Assembly: GCF_019636135.1 (NCBI RefSeq)
Contig: NZ_JAHBYD010000001.1
Location: forward strand, 62,001 to 126,000
Reading direction: 5' to 3'
DNA from: Phenylobacterium sp.
Lineage (GTDB): Bacteria; Pseudomonadota; Alphaproteobacteria; Caulobacterales; Caulobacteraceae
DNA length: 64,000 bases
Shown: piece after piece, positions 16,682 to 24,771 of the stretch
How the letters are laid out: every line of letters begins with the position of its first letter
Position numbering within the stretch: position 1 is the stretch's first letter
Translations under genes and position numbers: made by a program
The notes under the pieces: model-generated
What the model was told of the DNA's origin: nothing
What the model saw: the letters and a program-made list of their open reading frames with translations, nothing else
The model's database searches: none

Positions 16682-18907
16682 ATGACCTACCACGACAAGC
16701 TCCTGAAGGCGTTCGGCGCCAACCGCCGCGAGGTCCTGGTGTCCGTCGGCGCCGGCGGCTTGACACTGGGCTTCGCGATGGCCGGCCAGGCGCAGGCTGA
16801 GGACGATGCGGTGAAGCCGCTGAACGCCTACGTCAGCGTGGCCCCGAGCGGGATGGTCACCATCACCGCGAAGAACCCCGAGGTGGGCCAGGGCGTGAAG
16901 ACCATGCTGCCCATGCTCATCGCCGAGGAGCTCGACGTGCCGTGGGACAGCGTGCGGATCGAGCAGGCCGACAACGACCCCAAGGCGTTCGGCCGCCAGT
17001 TCGCCGGCGGCTCGATGGCGACGCCCCTGCACTGGGACGAGCTGCGCCGCGTGGGCGCGGTAGCGCGCGCCATGCTGATCCAGGCGGCGGCGACGGCGTG
17101 GAACTGCGGCCCCGGCGACTGCGCGACCGACGCGGGCGCCGTGATCCACAGGCCCTCGGGCAGGAAGCGCACCTACGGCTCCCTGGCCCTGGCCTGCGCC
17201 GGCGTCACGCCGCCCGACCCCAAGTCGCTGACGCTGAAGGACCCCAAGGCGTACAGGATCCTCGGCAAGTTCACGCCGCAGTACGACGTGGCCAAGATCG
17301 TCAACGGCGAGCCGCTGTTCGGCATCGACGTGCGCCGGCCGGGCATGCTGTACGCGTCCATCGTCAAGGCGCCGGTGTTCGGGGCCAGGGTGGCGAGCGC
17401 CGACCTCGATGCGGCCAGGGCCGTGAAGGGCGTGAAGAAGGCCTTCGTCATCGAGGGCGACCCGAACGGCCTCTTCCCGCAGGGCATGACGGGCCAGGGC
17501 CTGCTGCCCGCCGTCGTGGTGGTGGCCGACAACTGGTGGGCCGCCAGGAAGGGCCGCGACGCGCTCAACGTGACGTGGGCCGACCATCCCACGGCGAAGC
17601 TGTCGACCAGGGGCTTCGACGAGCAGGCCGCCGCGTTCAACGCCGGGACCCCGCAGAAGAACGCCCGCAACGACGGCGACGTGGCCGCCGCGCTGAAGGC
17701 CTCGGCCAGGACGGTGGAGGCGGTCTACAGCTACCCCTTCCTGAGCCACGCCAACCTCGAGCCGCAGAACTGCACCGCCGAGTTCAAGGACGGCAAGCTG
17801 GAGATCTGGGCGCCGACCCAGAACCCTGAGCCCGGCCGCCAGCTCACCGCCAAGACCCTGGGCCTGAAGCCCGAGGACATCACCGTCCACATGATCCGCG
17901 GCGGCGGCGGCTTCGGCCGCAGGCTGGCCAACGACTACATGGTCGAGGCCGCGTGGGTGGCCCGCGAGGTGGGCGCGCCGGTCAAGCTGCTCTGGACCCG
18001 CGAAGACGACATGGCCCACGACCACTACCGGCCGGGCGGCTATCACTTCTTCAAGGGCGGCGTGGACGCGGACGGCGCCCTGATCGCGCTCCAGGACCAC
18101 TTCGTCACCTTCACCAACAACACGTCCGGCCAGCCCAGCCCCAGCGCCGGCATGGCGGCCAGCGAGTTCCCGGCCCGCTTCGTGCCGAACGTGAAGTACG
18201 ACGTCTCGATGATCCGGGCCGACATCCCGACCGGGCCCCTGCGGGCGCCGGGGTCCAACGCGCTGTCGTTCGTGTTCCAGTCCTTCATCGACGAGATGGC
18301 GCACGCGGCGAACGCCGACCCGCTGGCCTTCCAGATCAAGCTCCTGGGCACGCAGGACGTGGTCGGCGAGGCGCCGGCCCGCTACGGCGCCGGGCGCATG
18401 CGCGGCGTGCTGAAGGCCGTGGGCGAGATGTCGGGCTGGGCGAACCGCGGCAAGCTGCCGAAGGGCGAGGGCCTGGGCGTCGCCTGCTACTACAGCCACC
18501 AGGGCTACTTCGCCGAAGTGGCGCATGTGGCGGTGGCCGGGGACGGGACGCTCAAGGTCAGGAAGGTCTGGGTGGCCGCCGACGTCGGCAGCCAGATCAT
18601 CAATCCGGCGGGCGCGATCAACCAGGTCCAGGGCTCGGTGCTGGACGGCGTCTCCGAGGCGCAGCATCAGGCCATCACCTTCGAGAACGGCGCGACGGTG
18701 CAGTCGAACTTCACCGACTATCCCCTGATGCGCATCGCCGAGTCGTTCCCGGTGGAGGTGAAGTTCCTGAAGACGGACTTCCCGCCGACCGGCCTGGGCG
18801 AACCGGCCCTGCCGCCCGCCCTGCCTGCGGTCACCAACGCGATCTTCGCCGCGTCGGGGAAGCGGGTGCGCTCGCTCCCGATCACGCCGGATATGCTGAA
18901 GGCGTAG
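16682..18907 (+). CDS. iorB: Molybdopterin-binding large subunit, xanthine dehydrogenase family (IorB-like)
   Basis: A 741-residue catalytic subunit. The N-terminus has a twin-arginine stretch (NRREVLVSVGAGGLTLGFAM), suggesting Tat export of the folded complex. Two aldehyde-oxidase-like Mo-binding segments are present: AYVSVAPSGMVTITAKNPEV with GQGVKTMLPMLIAEELD, and later HMIRGGGGFGRRLANDY. GPLRAPGSNALSFVFQSFID and the terminal GLGEPALPPALPAV complete the pattern; the Glu in GLGEPA is the catalytic base position. It follows the 2Fe-2S subunit by 3 bases. Maturation would need CoxF/XdhC-type factors, which are not in this window. Confidence 0.9.
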   Translation: MTYHDKLLKAFGANRREVLVSVGAGGLTLGFAMAGQAQAEDDAVKPLNAYVSVAPSGMVTITAKNPEVGQGVKTMLPMLIAEELDVPWDSVRIEQADNDPKAFGRQFAGGSMATPLHWDELRRVGAVARAMLIQAAATAWNCGPGDCATDAGAVIHRPSGRKRTYGSLALACAGVTPPDPKSLTLKDPKAYRILGKFTPQYDVAKIVNGEPLFGIDVRRPGMLYASIVKAPVFGARVASADLDAARAVKGVKKAFVIEGDPNGLFPQGMTGQGLLPAVVVVADNWWAARKGRDALNVTWADHPTAKLSTRGFDEQAAAFNAGTPQKNARNDGDVAAALKASARTVEAVYSYPFLSHANLEPQNCTAEFKDGKLEIWAPTQNPEPGRQLTAKTLGLKPEDITVHMIRGGGGFGRRLANDYMVEAAWVAREVGAPVKLLWTREDDMAHDHYRPGGYHFFKGGVDADGALIALQDHFVTFTNNTSGQPSPSAGMAASEFPARFVPNVKYDVSMIRADIPTGPLRAPGSNALSFVFQSFIDEMAHAANADPLAFQIKLLGTQDVVGEAPARYGAGRMRGVLKAVGEMSGWANRGKLPKGEGLGVACYYSHQGYFAEVAHVAVAGDGTLKVRKVWVAADVGSQIINPAGAINQVQGSVLDGVSEAQHQAITFENGATVQSNFTDYPLMRIAESFPVEVKFLKTDFPPTGLGEPALPPALPAVTNAIFAASGKRVRSLPITPDMLKA

Positions 18908-18963
18908 GGCCGCATAAGGATCGTATGCCTCGGGGCCCGGCGCGGGCGCGCTAAGCCCTGCGG

Positions 18964-19098
18964 ATGGAAGAAGTGCTTTCGGTCGTGATCGCCCTGGCCG
19001 CGCTGGCCGGTCCGTCCGTGCTGCTGCTCGCGGGCTTCGCGCTCCACGCGAGAGCGGGCCGCAAGCGCGCCGCCGAGGGCGAGGCGGACGCCGGCTAG
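18964..19098 (+). CDS. 44-residue predicted single-span membrane protein
   Basis: An ATG at 18964 opens a 44-codon frame with one hydrophobic span (VVIALAALAGPSVLLLAGFA) flanked by an acidic N-terminus (MEEVLS) and a basic then acidic tail (ARAGRKRAAEGEADAG). It begins 56 bases after iorB on the same strand. Third-position GC and the clean single-span composition argue for a real small gene, but no family is recognised. It might be a membrane anchor or accessory to the oxidoreductase; that is speculation from position only. Confidence 0.5.
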   Translation: MEEVLSVVIALAALAGPSVLLLAGFALHARAGRKRAAEGEADAG

Positions 19099-19132
19099 GA
19101 CCGGCATTCGGCACGCCGCGTGAAGCGCGCCC

Positions 19133-19342
19133 TGCCTCTCCCGCAAGCGGGAGAGGGGAACCGCACGCCGAGCCCGCGCAAGCGGGCGTAGAGCGGGTGG
19201 GGGAGAGGAAAGCCTCATCCACGACGTCGGCAACAGCCCGGTCCAGCCGCCCTGCCGGCCGCTTGCCCTTCCCCCCCTCGCTCTACGCCCGGCGTGCGCC
19301 GGGCTCGGCGAGCGGTCCCCCTTCCCGCAAGCGGGAAGGGAA
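19133..19342. repeat. Palindromic intergenic element (GGAGGGGG family, copy 4)
   Basis: The left hairpin is CCTCTCCCGC-AA-GCGGGAGAGG and the right hairpin CCCTTCCCGC-AA-GCGGGAAGGG. Between them sit inverted arms GAGCCCGCGC...GTAGAGCGGGTGG and CCCTCGCTCTACGCCCGG. No ORF is supported. Confidence 0.75.
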
Positions 19343-19370
19343 GGTCGCCGCGCGCCCTTCTCCCCTCCTG

Positions 19371-19500
19371 AACGTCATGGCCGGCCTTGTGCCGGCCATC
19401 CATGAACACCGATGCCGGAAAGCTTGCGCCGGCGCCCGACGCGGGCCGCTTCCGCGCGCCGGCGTGTCTGGATGGCCGGGACAGGCCCGGCCATGACGTT
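19371..19500. repeat. Family C inverted-repeat element (copy 2)
   Basis: The ends AACGTCATGGCCGG and CCGGCCATGACGTT are perfect 14-base inverted repeats, each part of a local hairpin (GGCCGGCCTTGTGCCGGCC; GGCCGGGACAGGCCCGGCC). Together with the preceding element it accounts for most of the 527-base non-coding gap 19099-19625. Confidence 0.8.
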
Positions 19501-19625
19501 CAGGGGTTCGTGGTTGAATCGAATGGCGCCGCCGCTGCGCTTCTCAGGCGGCTTGCCGGTACGTCACGGCTTGGCGGGTCGGCGCGCATCGGCATGATGG
19601 CGGCCCGCAAACGAGAGGGACGCCC

Positions 19626-22600
19626 GTGAAGACACTGCTGATCGCCAACCGGGGGGAAATCGCGGTCCGCATCGCGCGCACGGCGGCGGAGATGGGGATC
19701 GCCACGGTGGCGGTGTTCTCGCAGGACGACGCGGCCTCGCTGCACACGCGCAAGGCCGACCGGGCGGTGGGGCTGACGGGCTCGGGGCCTGCGGCCTATC
19801 TCGACATCGCCCAGGTGATGGCCGCGGCGAAGGACGCCGGGGCCGATGCGGTGCATCCCGGCTACGGCTTCCTGTCGGAGAACGCGGCGTTCGCGCGGGC
19901 CTGCGCCGAGGCGGGGCTGACGTTCGTGGGGCCGACGCCGGAGACCCTGGAGCTGTTCGGCGACAAGGCGCGGGCGCGGGCGCTGGCGAAGCAGTGCGGC
20001 GTCCCCGTGCTGGAGGGCAGCGACGGCGTGGTCTCGCTGGAAGACGCGCAGGCGTTCTTCGCCGAGCACGGGCCGGTGATGGTCAAGGCCGTGGCGGGCG
20101 GCGGCGGGCGCGGCATGCGGCCGGTGACCGAGGCCTCCGAGCTGGCGGCGGCGTTCGAGCGCTGCGCGTCGGAGGCCAGGGCGGCGTTCGGCAACGGCGA
20201 CCTCTACGTCGAGCGCTTCCTGCCGCACGCGCGGCACCTGGAGGTGCAGATCGTCGGCGACGGCGAGAGCGTGGTCCACCTCTGGGACCGCGAGTGCTCG
20301 CTGCAACGCCAGCGGCAGAAGGTGATCGAGATCGCGCCGGCCGACATGCTGGCCGACGGCGTGCGCGAGCGGCTGTTCGGCTACGGGGTGGCGCTGGGCC
20401 AGGCGGCCGGCTACCGCAGCCTGGGCACCATGGAGTTCCTCGTGGAGGGCGAGGAGATCGTCTTCATCGAGGGCAATGCGCGGTTGCAGGTGGAGCACAC
20501 GGTCACCGAGGAGGTGACCGGCCTGGATCTCGTGCGGCTCCAACTCCAGATCGCGGCGGGCCGGTCGCTGGCGGACCTGGCGCTGACCCAGGACCGGGTG
20601 CCCGCGCCGCGGGGCCACGCCGTGCAGGCCCGCGTGAACCTGGAGACCATGGCCGCCGACGGCTCGGCGCGGCCGGCCGGCGGGACGCTGGGGGTGTTCG
20701 AACCACCCAGCGGGCCGGGCGTGCGCGTCGACGGGTTCGGCTATGCCGGCTATCGGACCAGCGCGCGGTTCGACAGCCTGCTCGCCAAGCTGATCGTGCA
20801 TGCGGGCGCGGGCGGCCTGAGCCGCGCCGTCGCCAAGGCCTACCGCGCCCTCAGCGAATTCCGCATCGAGGGCTCGCCCACCAACATCGCCTTCCTGCAG
20901 AACCTGCTGGCGCATCCGTCCGTGGCGGCGGGCGAGGTCCACACGCGCTTCATCGAAGAGCACATGGGCGAGCTGGCGGGCGAGCCCGACGCGCATCCGC
21001 GGCTCTACTTCGACGCCGCCGCGCGGGGCGCCGGCGGGCCGAAGCGGGCGGGCTATCAGGTGGACGCGAGCGACCCGCTCGCGGTGCTGGCGCTGGGCAA
21101 GGAAGCGGCCGACGCGGCCGAGGTCGAGGAGGAGGCCGAGGGGCCGGAGGGCACGAAGCCGCTGCGCGCGCCCCTCCAGGGCACGCTGGTCAGCGTCTCG
21201 GTGGCGGCGGGCGAGACGGTGCGCGCCGGGCAGGCGCTGATGATCATGGAATCCATGAAGATGGAGCACGTGATCGCGGCCGAGGCGTCGGGCGTGGTGC
21301 GGCTGGTGAACGTCGAGGCCGGCGACACGGTCTACGAGGGCCACCCGCTGGCCTTCATCGAGGAGAGCGACGACGCGGGCGCGGGCGCCGTGGAGGAGGA
21401 GGCTGTCGATCTCGACGTCATCCGCCCCGACCTGGCCGAGGTGATCGCGCGCCACGAGAAGACCCTGGACGCCGCGCGGCCCGACGCGGTGGCGCGCCGG
21501 CGCAAGACGAAGCAGCGGACGCCGCGGGAGAATATCGAGCAACTGGTCGATCCCGGCAGCTTCGTGGAGTACGGCCCGCTGGTCGTGGCCGCGCGGCGGC
21601 GGCGCAACACCCTGCAGGAGCTGATCGACACCACCCCGGCCGACGGGATGCTGATGGGCCTCGCCTCCGTGAACGGCGACCTGTTCGGCGAGGAGAGGTC
21701 GCGCTGCGCGGTGATGAGCTACGACTACACCGTGCTGGCCGGCACCCAGGGCGGCAACAACCACTGGAAGCTCGATCGCATGGCCGAGCTCGCCGAGCGC
21801 TGGAAGCTGCCGATCGTCTTCTTCACCGAGGGCGGCGGCGGGCGGCCGGGCGACACCGAGGGCGGCGGCTTCACCCGCGGCTTCGAGTTCTGGGGCCGGC
21901 TCTCGGGCGCGGTGCCGCTGGTGGGGGTGAACTCCGGCCGGTGCTTCGCGGGCAACGCGGCCATCCTCGGCTGCTGCGACGTGATCATCGCCACCAAGGA
22001 CTCGGCGCTCGGCATGGGCGGCCCGGCGATGGTGGAGGGCGGCGGCCTGGGCGTCTTCCGGCCCGAGGAGATCGGCCCGATCAAGGTGATGCAGGCCAAC
22101 GGCACCATCGACGTGCTGGTGGAGGACGAGGAAGAGGCCGTCTTCACGGCAAAGAAGTACCTCAGCTACTTCCAGGGGCCGGTCAGCGAATGGTCGTGCG
22201 CCGACCAGCGGCTGCTGCGGCGCGCGATCCCGGAGAACCGCCTGCGAGTCTACGACATCCGCAAGGTGATCGAGCTGATCTGCGACAAGGACTCGGTGCT
22301 GGAGCTGCGGCCCAAGTTCGGCCTCGCCATGGTGACGGCGTTCGGGCGGATCGAGGGGCGGCCCGTCGGGATCTTCGCCAACAACCCGATGCACCTGGGC
22401 GGCGCGATCGACTCGGACGCCTCGGACAAGGCGGCGCGGTTCCTGCAGCTCTGCGAGGCGTTCGACATTCCCGTGGTGTCGCTGTCGGACACGCCCGGCA
22501 ACATGGTGGGGCCGGAGGCGGAGAAGACGGGCCTGATCCGCCACTGCTCGCGGCTGTTCGTGATCGGGGCCAACCTGACGGTGCCGATCCTCTCGATCAT

Positions 22601-22964
22601 CCTGCGCAAGAGCTACGGCCTGGGCGCCATCGCCATGACCGGCGGCAGCTACCAGGGGGCGATGTTCTGCGTGAGCTGGCCGACGGGCGAGTTCGGCGGC
22701 ATGGGCCTCGAGGGCTCGGTGAAGCTGGGCTACCGCAACGAACTCGCCGCCATCGAGGACCCGGTCGGGCGCAAGGCCAGGTTCGACGAGATGGTCGCCG
22801 CCGCCTATGCCCGCGGCAAGGCGCTGAGCCAGGCCACCTCGCCCGCCCTGGATGACGTCATCGACCCGGCCGACACGCGAAAATGGATCGTCGCAGGTCT
22901 CAGGAGCCTGCCGCCGAAGCCGGTGCGCGAGGGCAAGAAGCTGCGCTGGATCGATAGCTGGTAG
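19626..22964 (+). CDS. Single-chain multidomain acyl-CoA carboxylase (LCC type)
   Basis: A 1112-residue fusion that would carboxylate an acyl-CoA using biotin, ATP and bicarbonate. Biotin carboxylase occupies about 1-450 (IANRGEIAVRIARTAAEMG; VKAVAGGGGRGMR; FIEGNARLQVEHTVTEEVTG). The biotin carrier domain is at about 510-575 with biotinyl K545 in MIMESMKMEH. The carboxyltransferase is at about 590-1112 (RENIEQLVDPGSFVEYGPLV; NSGRCFAGNAAILGCCDVII; KSYGLGAIAMTGGSYQGAMF). This order in one chain matches the long-chain acyl-CoA carboxylases characterised from Mycobacterium avium and Rhodopseudomonas palustris. The GTG start has GAGGGA 5 bases upstream. Substrate length is unknown. Confidence 0.93.
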   Translation: MKTLLIANRGEIAVRIARTAAEMGIATVAVFSQDDAASLHTRKADRAVGLTGSGPAAYLDIAQVMAAAKDAGADAVHPGYGFLSENAAFARACAEAGLTFVGPTPETLELFGDKARARALAKQCGVPVLEGSDGVVSLEDAQAFFAEHGPVMVKAVAGGGGRGMRPVTEASELAAAFERCASEARAAFGNGDLYVERFLPHARHLEVQIVGDGESVVHLWDRECSLQRQRQKVIEIAPADMLADGVRERLFGYGVALGQAAGYRSLGTMEFLVEGEEIVFIEGNARLQVEHTVTEEVTGLDLVRLQLQIAAGRSLADLALTQDRVPAPRGHAVQARVNLETMAADGSARPAGGTLGVFEPPSGPGVRVDGFGYAGYRTSARFDSLLAKLIVHAGAGGLSRAVAKAYRALSEFRIEGSPTNIAFLQNLLAHPSVAAGEVHTRFIEEHMGELAGEPDAHPRLYFDAAARGAGGPKRAGYQVDASDPLAVLALGKEAADAAEVEEEAEGPEGTKPLRAPLQGTLVSVSVAAGETVRAGQALMIMESMKMEHVIAAEASGVVRLVNVEAGDTVYEGHPLAFIEESDDAGAGAVEEEAVDLDVIRPDLAEVIARHEKTLDAARPDAVARRRKTKQRTPRENIEQLVDPGSFVEYGPLVVAARRRRNTLQELIDTTPADGMLMGLASVNGDLFGEERSRCAVMSYDYTVLAGTQGGNNHWKLDRMAELAERWKLPIVFFTEGGGGRPGDTEGGGFTRGFEFWGRLSGAVPLVGVNSGRCFAGNAAILGCCDVIIATKDSALGMGGPAMVEGGGLGVFRPEEIGPIKVMQANGTIDVLVEDEEEAVFTAKKYLSYFQGPVSEWSCADQRLLRRAIPENRLRVYDIRKVIELICDKDSVLELRPKFGLAMVTAFGRIEGRPVGIFANNPMHLGGAIDSDASDKAARFLQLCEAFDIPVVSLSDTPGNMVGPEAEKTGLIRHCSRLFVIGANLTVPILSIILRKSYGLGAIAMTGGSYQGAMFCVSWPTGEFGGMGLEGSVKLGYRNELAAIEDPVGRKARFDEMVAAAYARGKALSQATSPALDDVIDPADTRKWIVAGLRSLPPKPVREGKKLRWIDSW

Positions 22965-23022
22965 CGTGGCGGCTGTCGGGTGCGCGGGCGCGCCCTCGGA
23001 GCGGCCGCATGATCCTCATCGT

Positions 23023-23151
23023 TCGTCATCCCGCGGCTTGTCCGCGGGACCCATGGACACGTGAGAGCGTGGTGATCCGCGGCGTCGCCGCCTGCGCCCC
23101 ATCCGGCGCCACGGAGTTCATGGGTCCCGCGGACGAGCCGCGGGATGACGA
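23023..23151. repeat. Family C inverted-repeat element (copy 3)
   Basis: The ends TCGTCATCCCGCGG and CCGCGGGATGACGA are perfect inverted repeats, each hairpin-forming (CCCGCGGCTTGTCCGCGGG; CCCGCGGACGAGCCGCGGG). A second inner pair, GGGACCCATGGACAC and TTCATGGGTCCC, is present. It fills the convergent gap between the carboxylase and the SDR gene. Confidence 0.8.
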
Positions 23152-23232
23152 GTGAGGGGAGGGGAGGTGATCTTGGCTGCGGGACTGGATGCGCATGCCC
23201 GCTGCCCGCCGCGAGTCCCAAACAGCCTTCAG

Positions 23233-24045
23233 CTAGCGCCCCAGGAACATCTGGCGGATGCCCTTCCGGAAGGCGTCGATGCCGACTTCGAGGCGGCGCG
23301 CGTAGTTGGCCTTGGCGTCGGCGCCGGCGACGAAGGTGACGCGGTCGCTCTCGTCGTTGGCGGCCTCCCAGACGACCTCGGCGATCTGCTCGGCGGTGGA
23401 GGCGCCGGAACGGCGCGACGGGTCCGAGAAGGCGGCGAACGTCTTGGCCATGTCCCCGGCGTAGGCGGCGTGCGGGGTCATCACCAGCGAGCGGCCGGTG
23501 AAGTCGGTGGCGATGCCGCCGGGCGCGACGGTCTTCACGCGGATGCCGAACGGCTCCAGTTCGAACGCCAGGCTCTCGCTCCAGCCTTCCAGGCCCCACT
23601 TGGTGGCGTGGTAGACCGAGTTGAACGGGAAGGTGACGAGCCCGCCGATCGAGGTGGTGGTCAGGATCGCGCCCGACTTCGCCTCGCGCATGGCCGGGAG
23701 GAACGCCTGGGTGACGCGCATGACGCCCAGGAGGTTGGTGTCGAGCTCGGCGGTGAGCTGCTCGTCAGTGGCGCCTTCGAACGGGCCGGCCAGGCCATAG
23801 CCGGCGTTGTTGAAGAGCACGTCGACGGGGCCCTCGGCGAGGGCGGCCCCGGCGGCGGCGGCGATCTGGTCGGGCCTGGTGACGTCGAGCGCCAGGAGCT
23901 TGATCCCGGGCGTGGCCGCGAGCTCGGTCTCCTTGGCCGGGTTGCGCATGGTGGCGAAGACCTTCCAGCCCTTCGACGCGAAGAGCAGGGCGGTGGCGCG
24001 GCCGAGGCCGGTGGAGGCGCCGGTGATGAAGATGGTCCTGGTCAT
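23233..24045 (-). CDS. Short-chain dehydrogenase/reductase (classical SDR)
   Basis: A 270-residue NAD(P)-dependent oxidoreductase. The cofactor motif is TGASTGLG (8-15), NNAG is at 79-82, and the active site is S132, Y145 and K149 (SVYHATK). R34 in ATMRNP suggests NADP(H) preference. The substrate is unknown; the ethanol-/retinol-dehydrogenase-like branch is typical (FNNAGYGLAGPFEGATDEQL). It lies downstream of a TetR regulator on the same strand, with a TetR-type palindrome just upstream (24061-24080), so repression by that protein is likely. Confidence 0.9.
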   Translation of the reverse strand: MTRTIFITGASTGLGRATALLFASKGWKVFATMRNPAKETELAATPGIKLLALDVTRPDQIAAAAGAALAEGPVDVLFNNAGYGLAGPFEGATDEQLTAELDTNLLGVMRVTQAFLPAMREAKSGAILTTTSIGGLVTFPFNSVYHATKWGLEGWSESLAFELEPFGIRVKTVAPGGIATDFTGRSLVMTPHAAYAGDMAKTFAAFSDPSRRSGASTAEQIAEVVWEAANDESDRVTFVAGADAKANYARRLEVGIDAFRKGIRQMFLGR

Positions 24046-24060
24046 GAGTGTCGTCCTCTT

Positions 24061-24080
24061 TTCTGAATTTCCATTCGGTT
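24061..24080. promoter_or_regulatory. Candidate TetR operator, site 1 (upstream of SDR)
   Basis: On the reverse strand this reads CCGAATGGAAATTCAG. It matches 12 of 14 bases of site 2 (GAATTGGAATTCAG) and keeps the GAAT...AATTC half-site symmetry. It sits 16 bases upstream of the SDR start. Confidence 0.55.
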
Positions 24081-24099
24081 TTGGGGCAAGCGAAGCGAA

Positions 24100-24666
24100 C
24101 TAGGCCTTGAGCGCGTCCCAACACAGGGTCGCGACGGTCTCCTGGAACTCGCGGTAGCGTTCCGGCGGCAGGCCCCTGGCCAGCGGGGCCATGGACTTCA
24201 CCGTCTCGTAGAGGAAGGTGGCCATCCAGCCGGTGTCGATGTCCTTCAGCAGGTGCTCGGCCTTGCCGCGTTCCAGCAGCGCCGCCAGCGGGCGCAGGCC
24301 GATCGCGGCCTGCTCGCGGGTCTCGGCGGTCAGGTAGGGCGAATTGGCCATCTGGCTCATGAAGACCAGCTCGGCGGCGTTCTCGATCACATAGTCGACG
24401 TAGGCGATGGTCATGCGGGTGAAGGCGGCGCGGATCGGCCCGCCGTCGTCGCGCAGCACCTGGGTCGCGAACTTCTGCTTGGTGCGCAGGTAGAGCTGGT
24501 CGAGCAGGGCGTCCTTGCCCTTGAAGTAGACGTAGACGGTGCCGGTGGCGACGCCGGCGCGGCGGGCGACGGCCTCGACCGACAGGCCCGCCAGGCCCAC
24601 GTCCCGGACCTCGTCCAGGGTGGCCTGCAGGATGTCCTGCGCCTTGGTCTCGTCCTTCGTTCTCAC
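24100..24666 (-). CDS. TetR/AcrR-family transcriptional repressor
   Basis: A 188-residue regulator. The N-terminal helix-turn-helix spans about residues 10-55: AGLSVEAVARRAGVATGTVY, then VYFKGKDALLDQLYLRTKQK. The C-terminal ligand domain is not assignable to a substrate. The start is a GTG (24664-24666 read in reverse); the ATG four bases upstream is in another frame. It lies upstream of the SDR and divergent from the serine hydrolase. Palindromes of the same sequence flank it on both sides, so it probably represses itself and both neighbours. Confidence 0.9.
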   Translation of the reverse strand: MRTKDETKAQDILQATLDEVRDVGLAGLSVEAVARRAGVATGTVYVYFKGKDALLDQLYLRTKQKFATQVLRDDGGPIRAAFTRMTIAYVDYVIENAAELVFMSQMANSPYLTAETREQAAIGLRPLAALLERGKAEHLLKDIDTGWMATFLYETVKSMAPLARGLPPERYREFQETVATLCWDALKA

Positions 24667-24673
24667 CCATCTA

Positions 24674-24697
24674 TAATGAATTGGAATTCAGTTATCC
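24674..24697. promoter_or_regulatory. Candidate TetR operator, site 2 (own promoter)
   Basis: Contains TGAATT-GG-AATTCA (24677-24690), a perfect 14-base palindrome, just upstream of the TetR start codon. The AT-rich core stands out sharply against the GC-rich surroundings. Confidence 0.7.
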
Positions 24698-24732
24698 GCA
24701 AGGCCCTGCATCGGACTCGACATGGCTAAAAA

Positions 24733-24756
24733 TATGAACTTGAATTCAATTTCATA
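24733..24756. promoter_or_regulatory. Candidate TetR operator, site 3 (serine hydrolase promoter)
   Basis: TGAACT-TG-AATTCA (24735-24748) is a one-mismatch version of the site 2 palindrome, located 23 bases before the serine hydrolase ATG. It is preceded by GGCTAAAAATATGAAC, which could supply a -10-like AT-rich segment. Confidence 0.65.
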
Positions 24757-24771
24757 AACAGGGAGGCGAGG

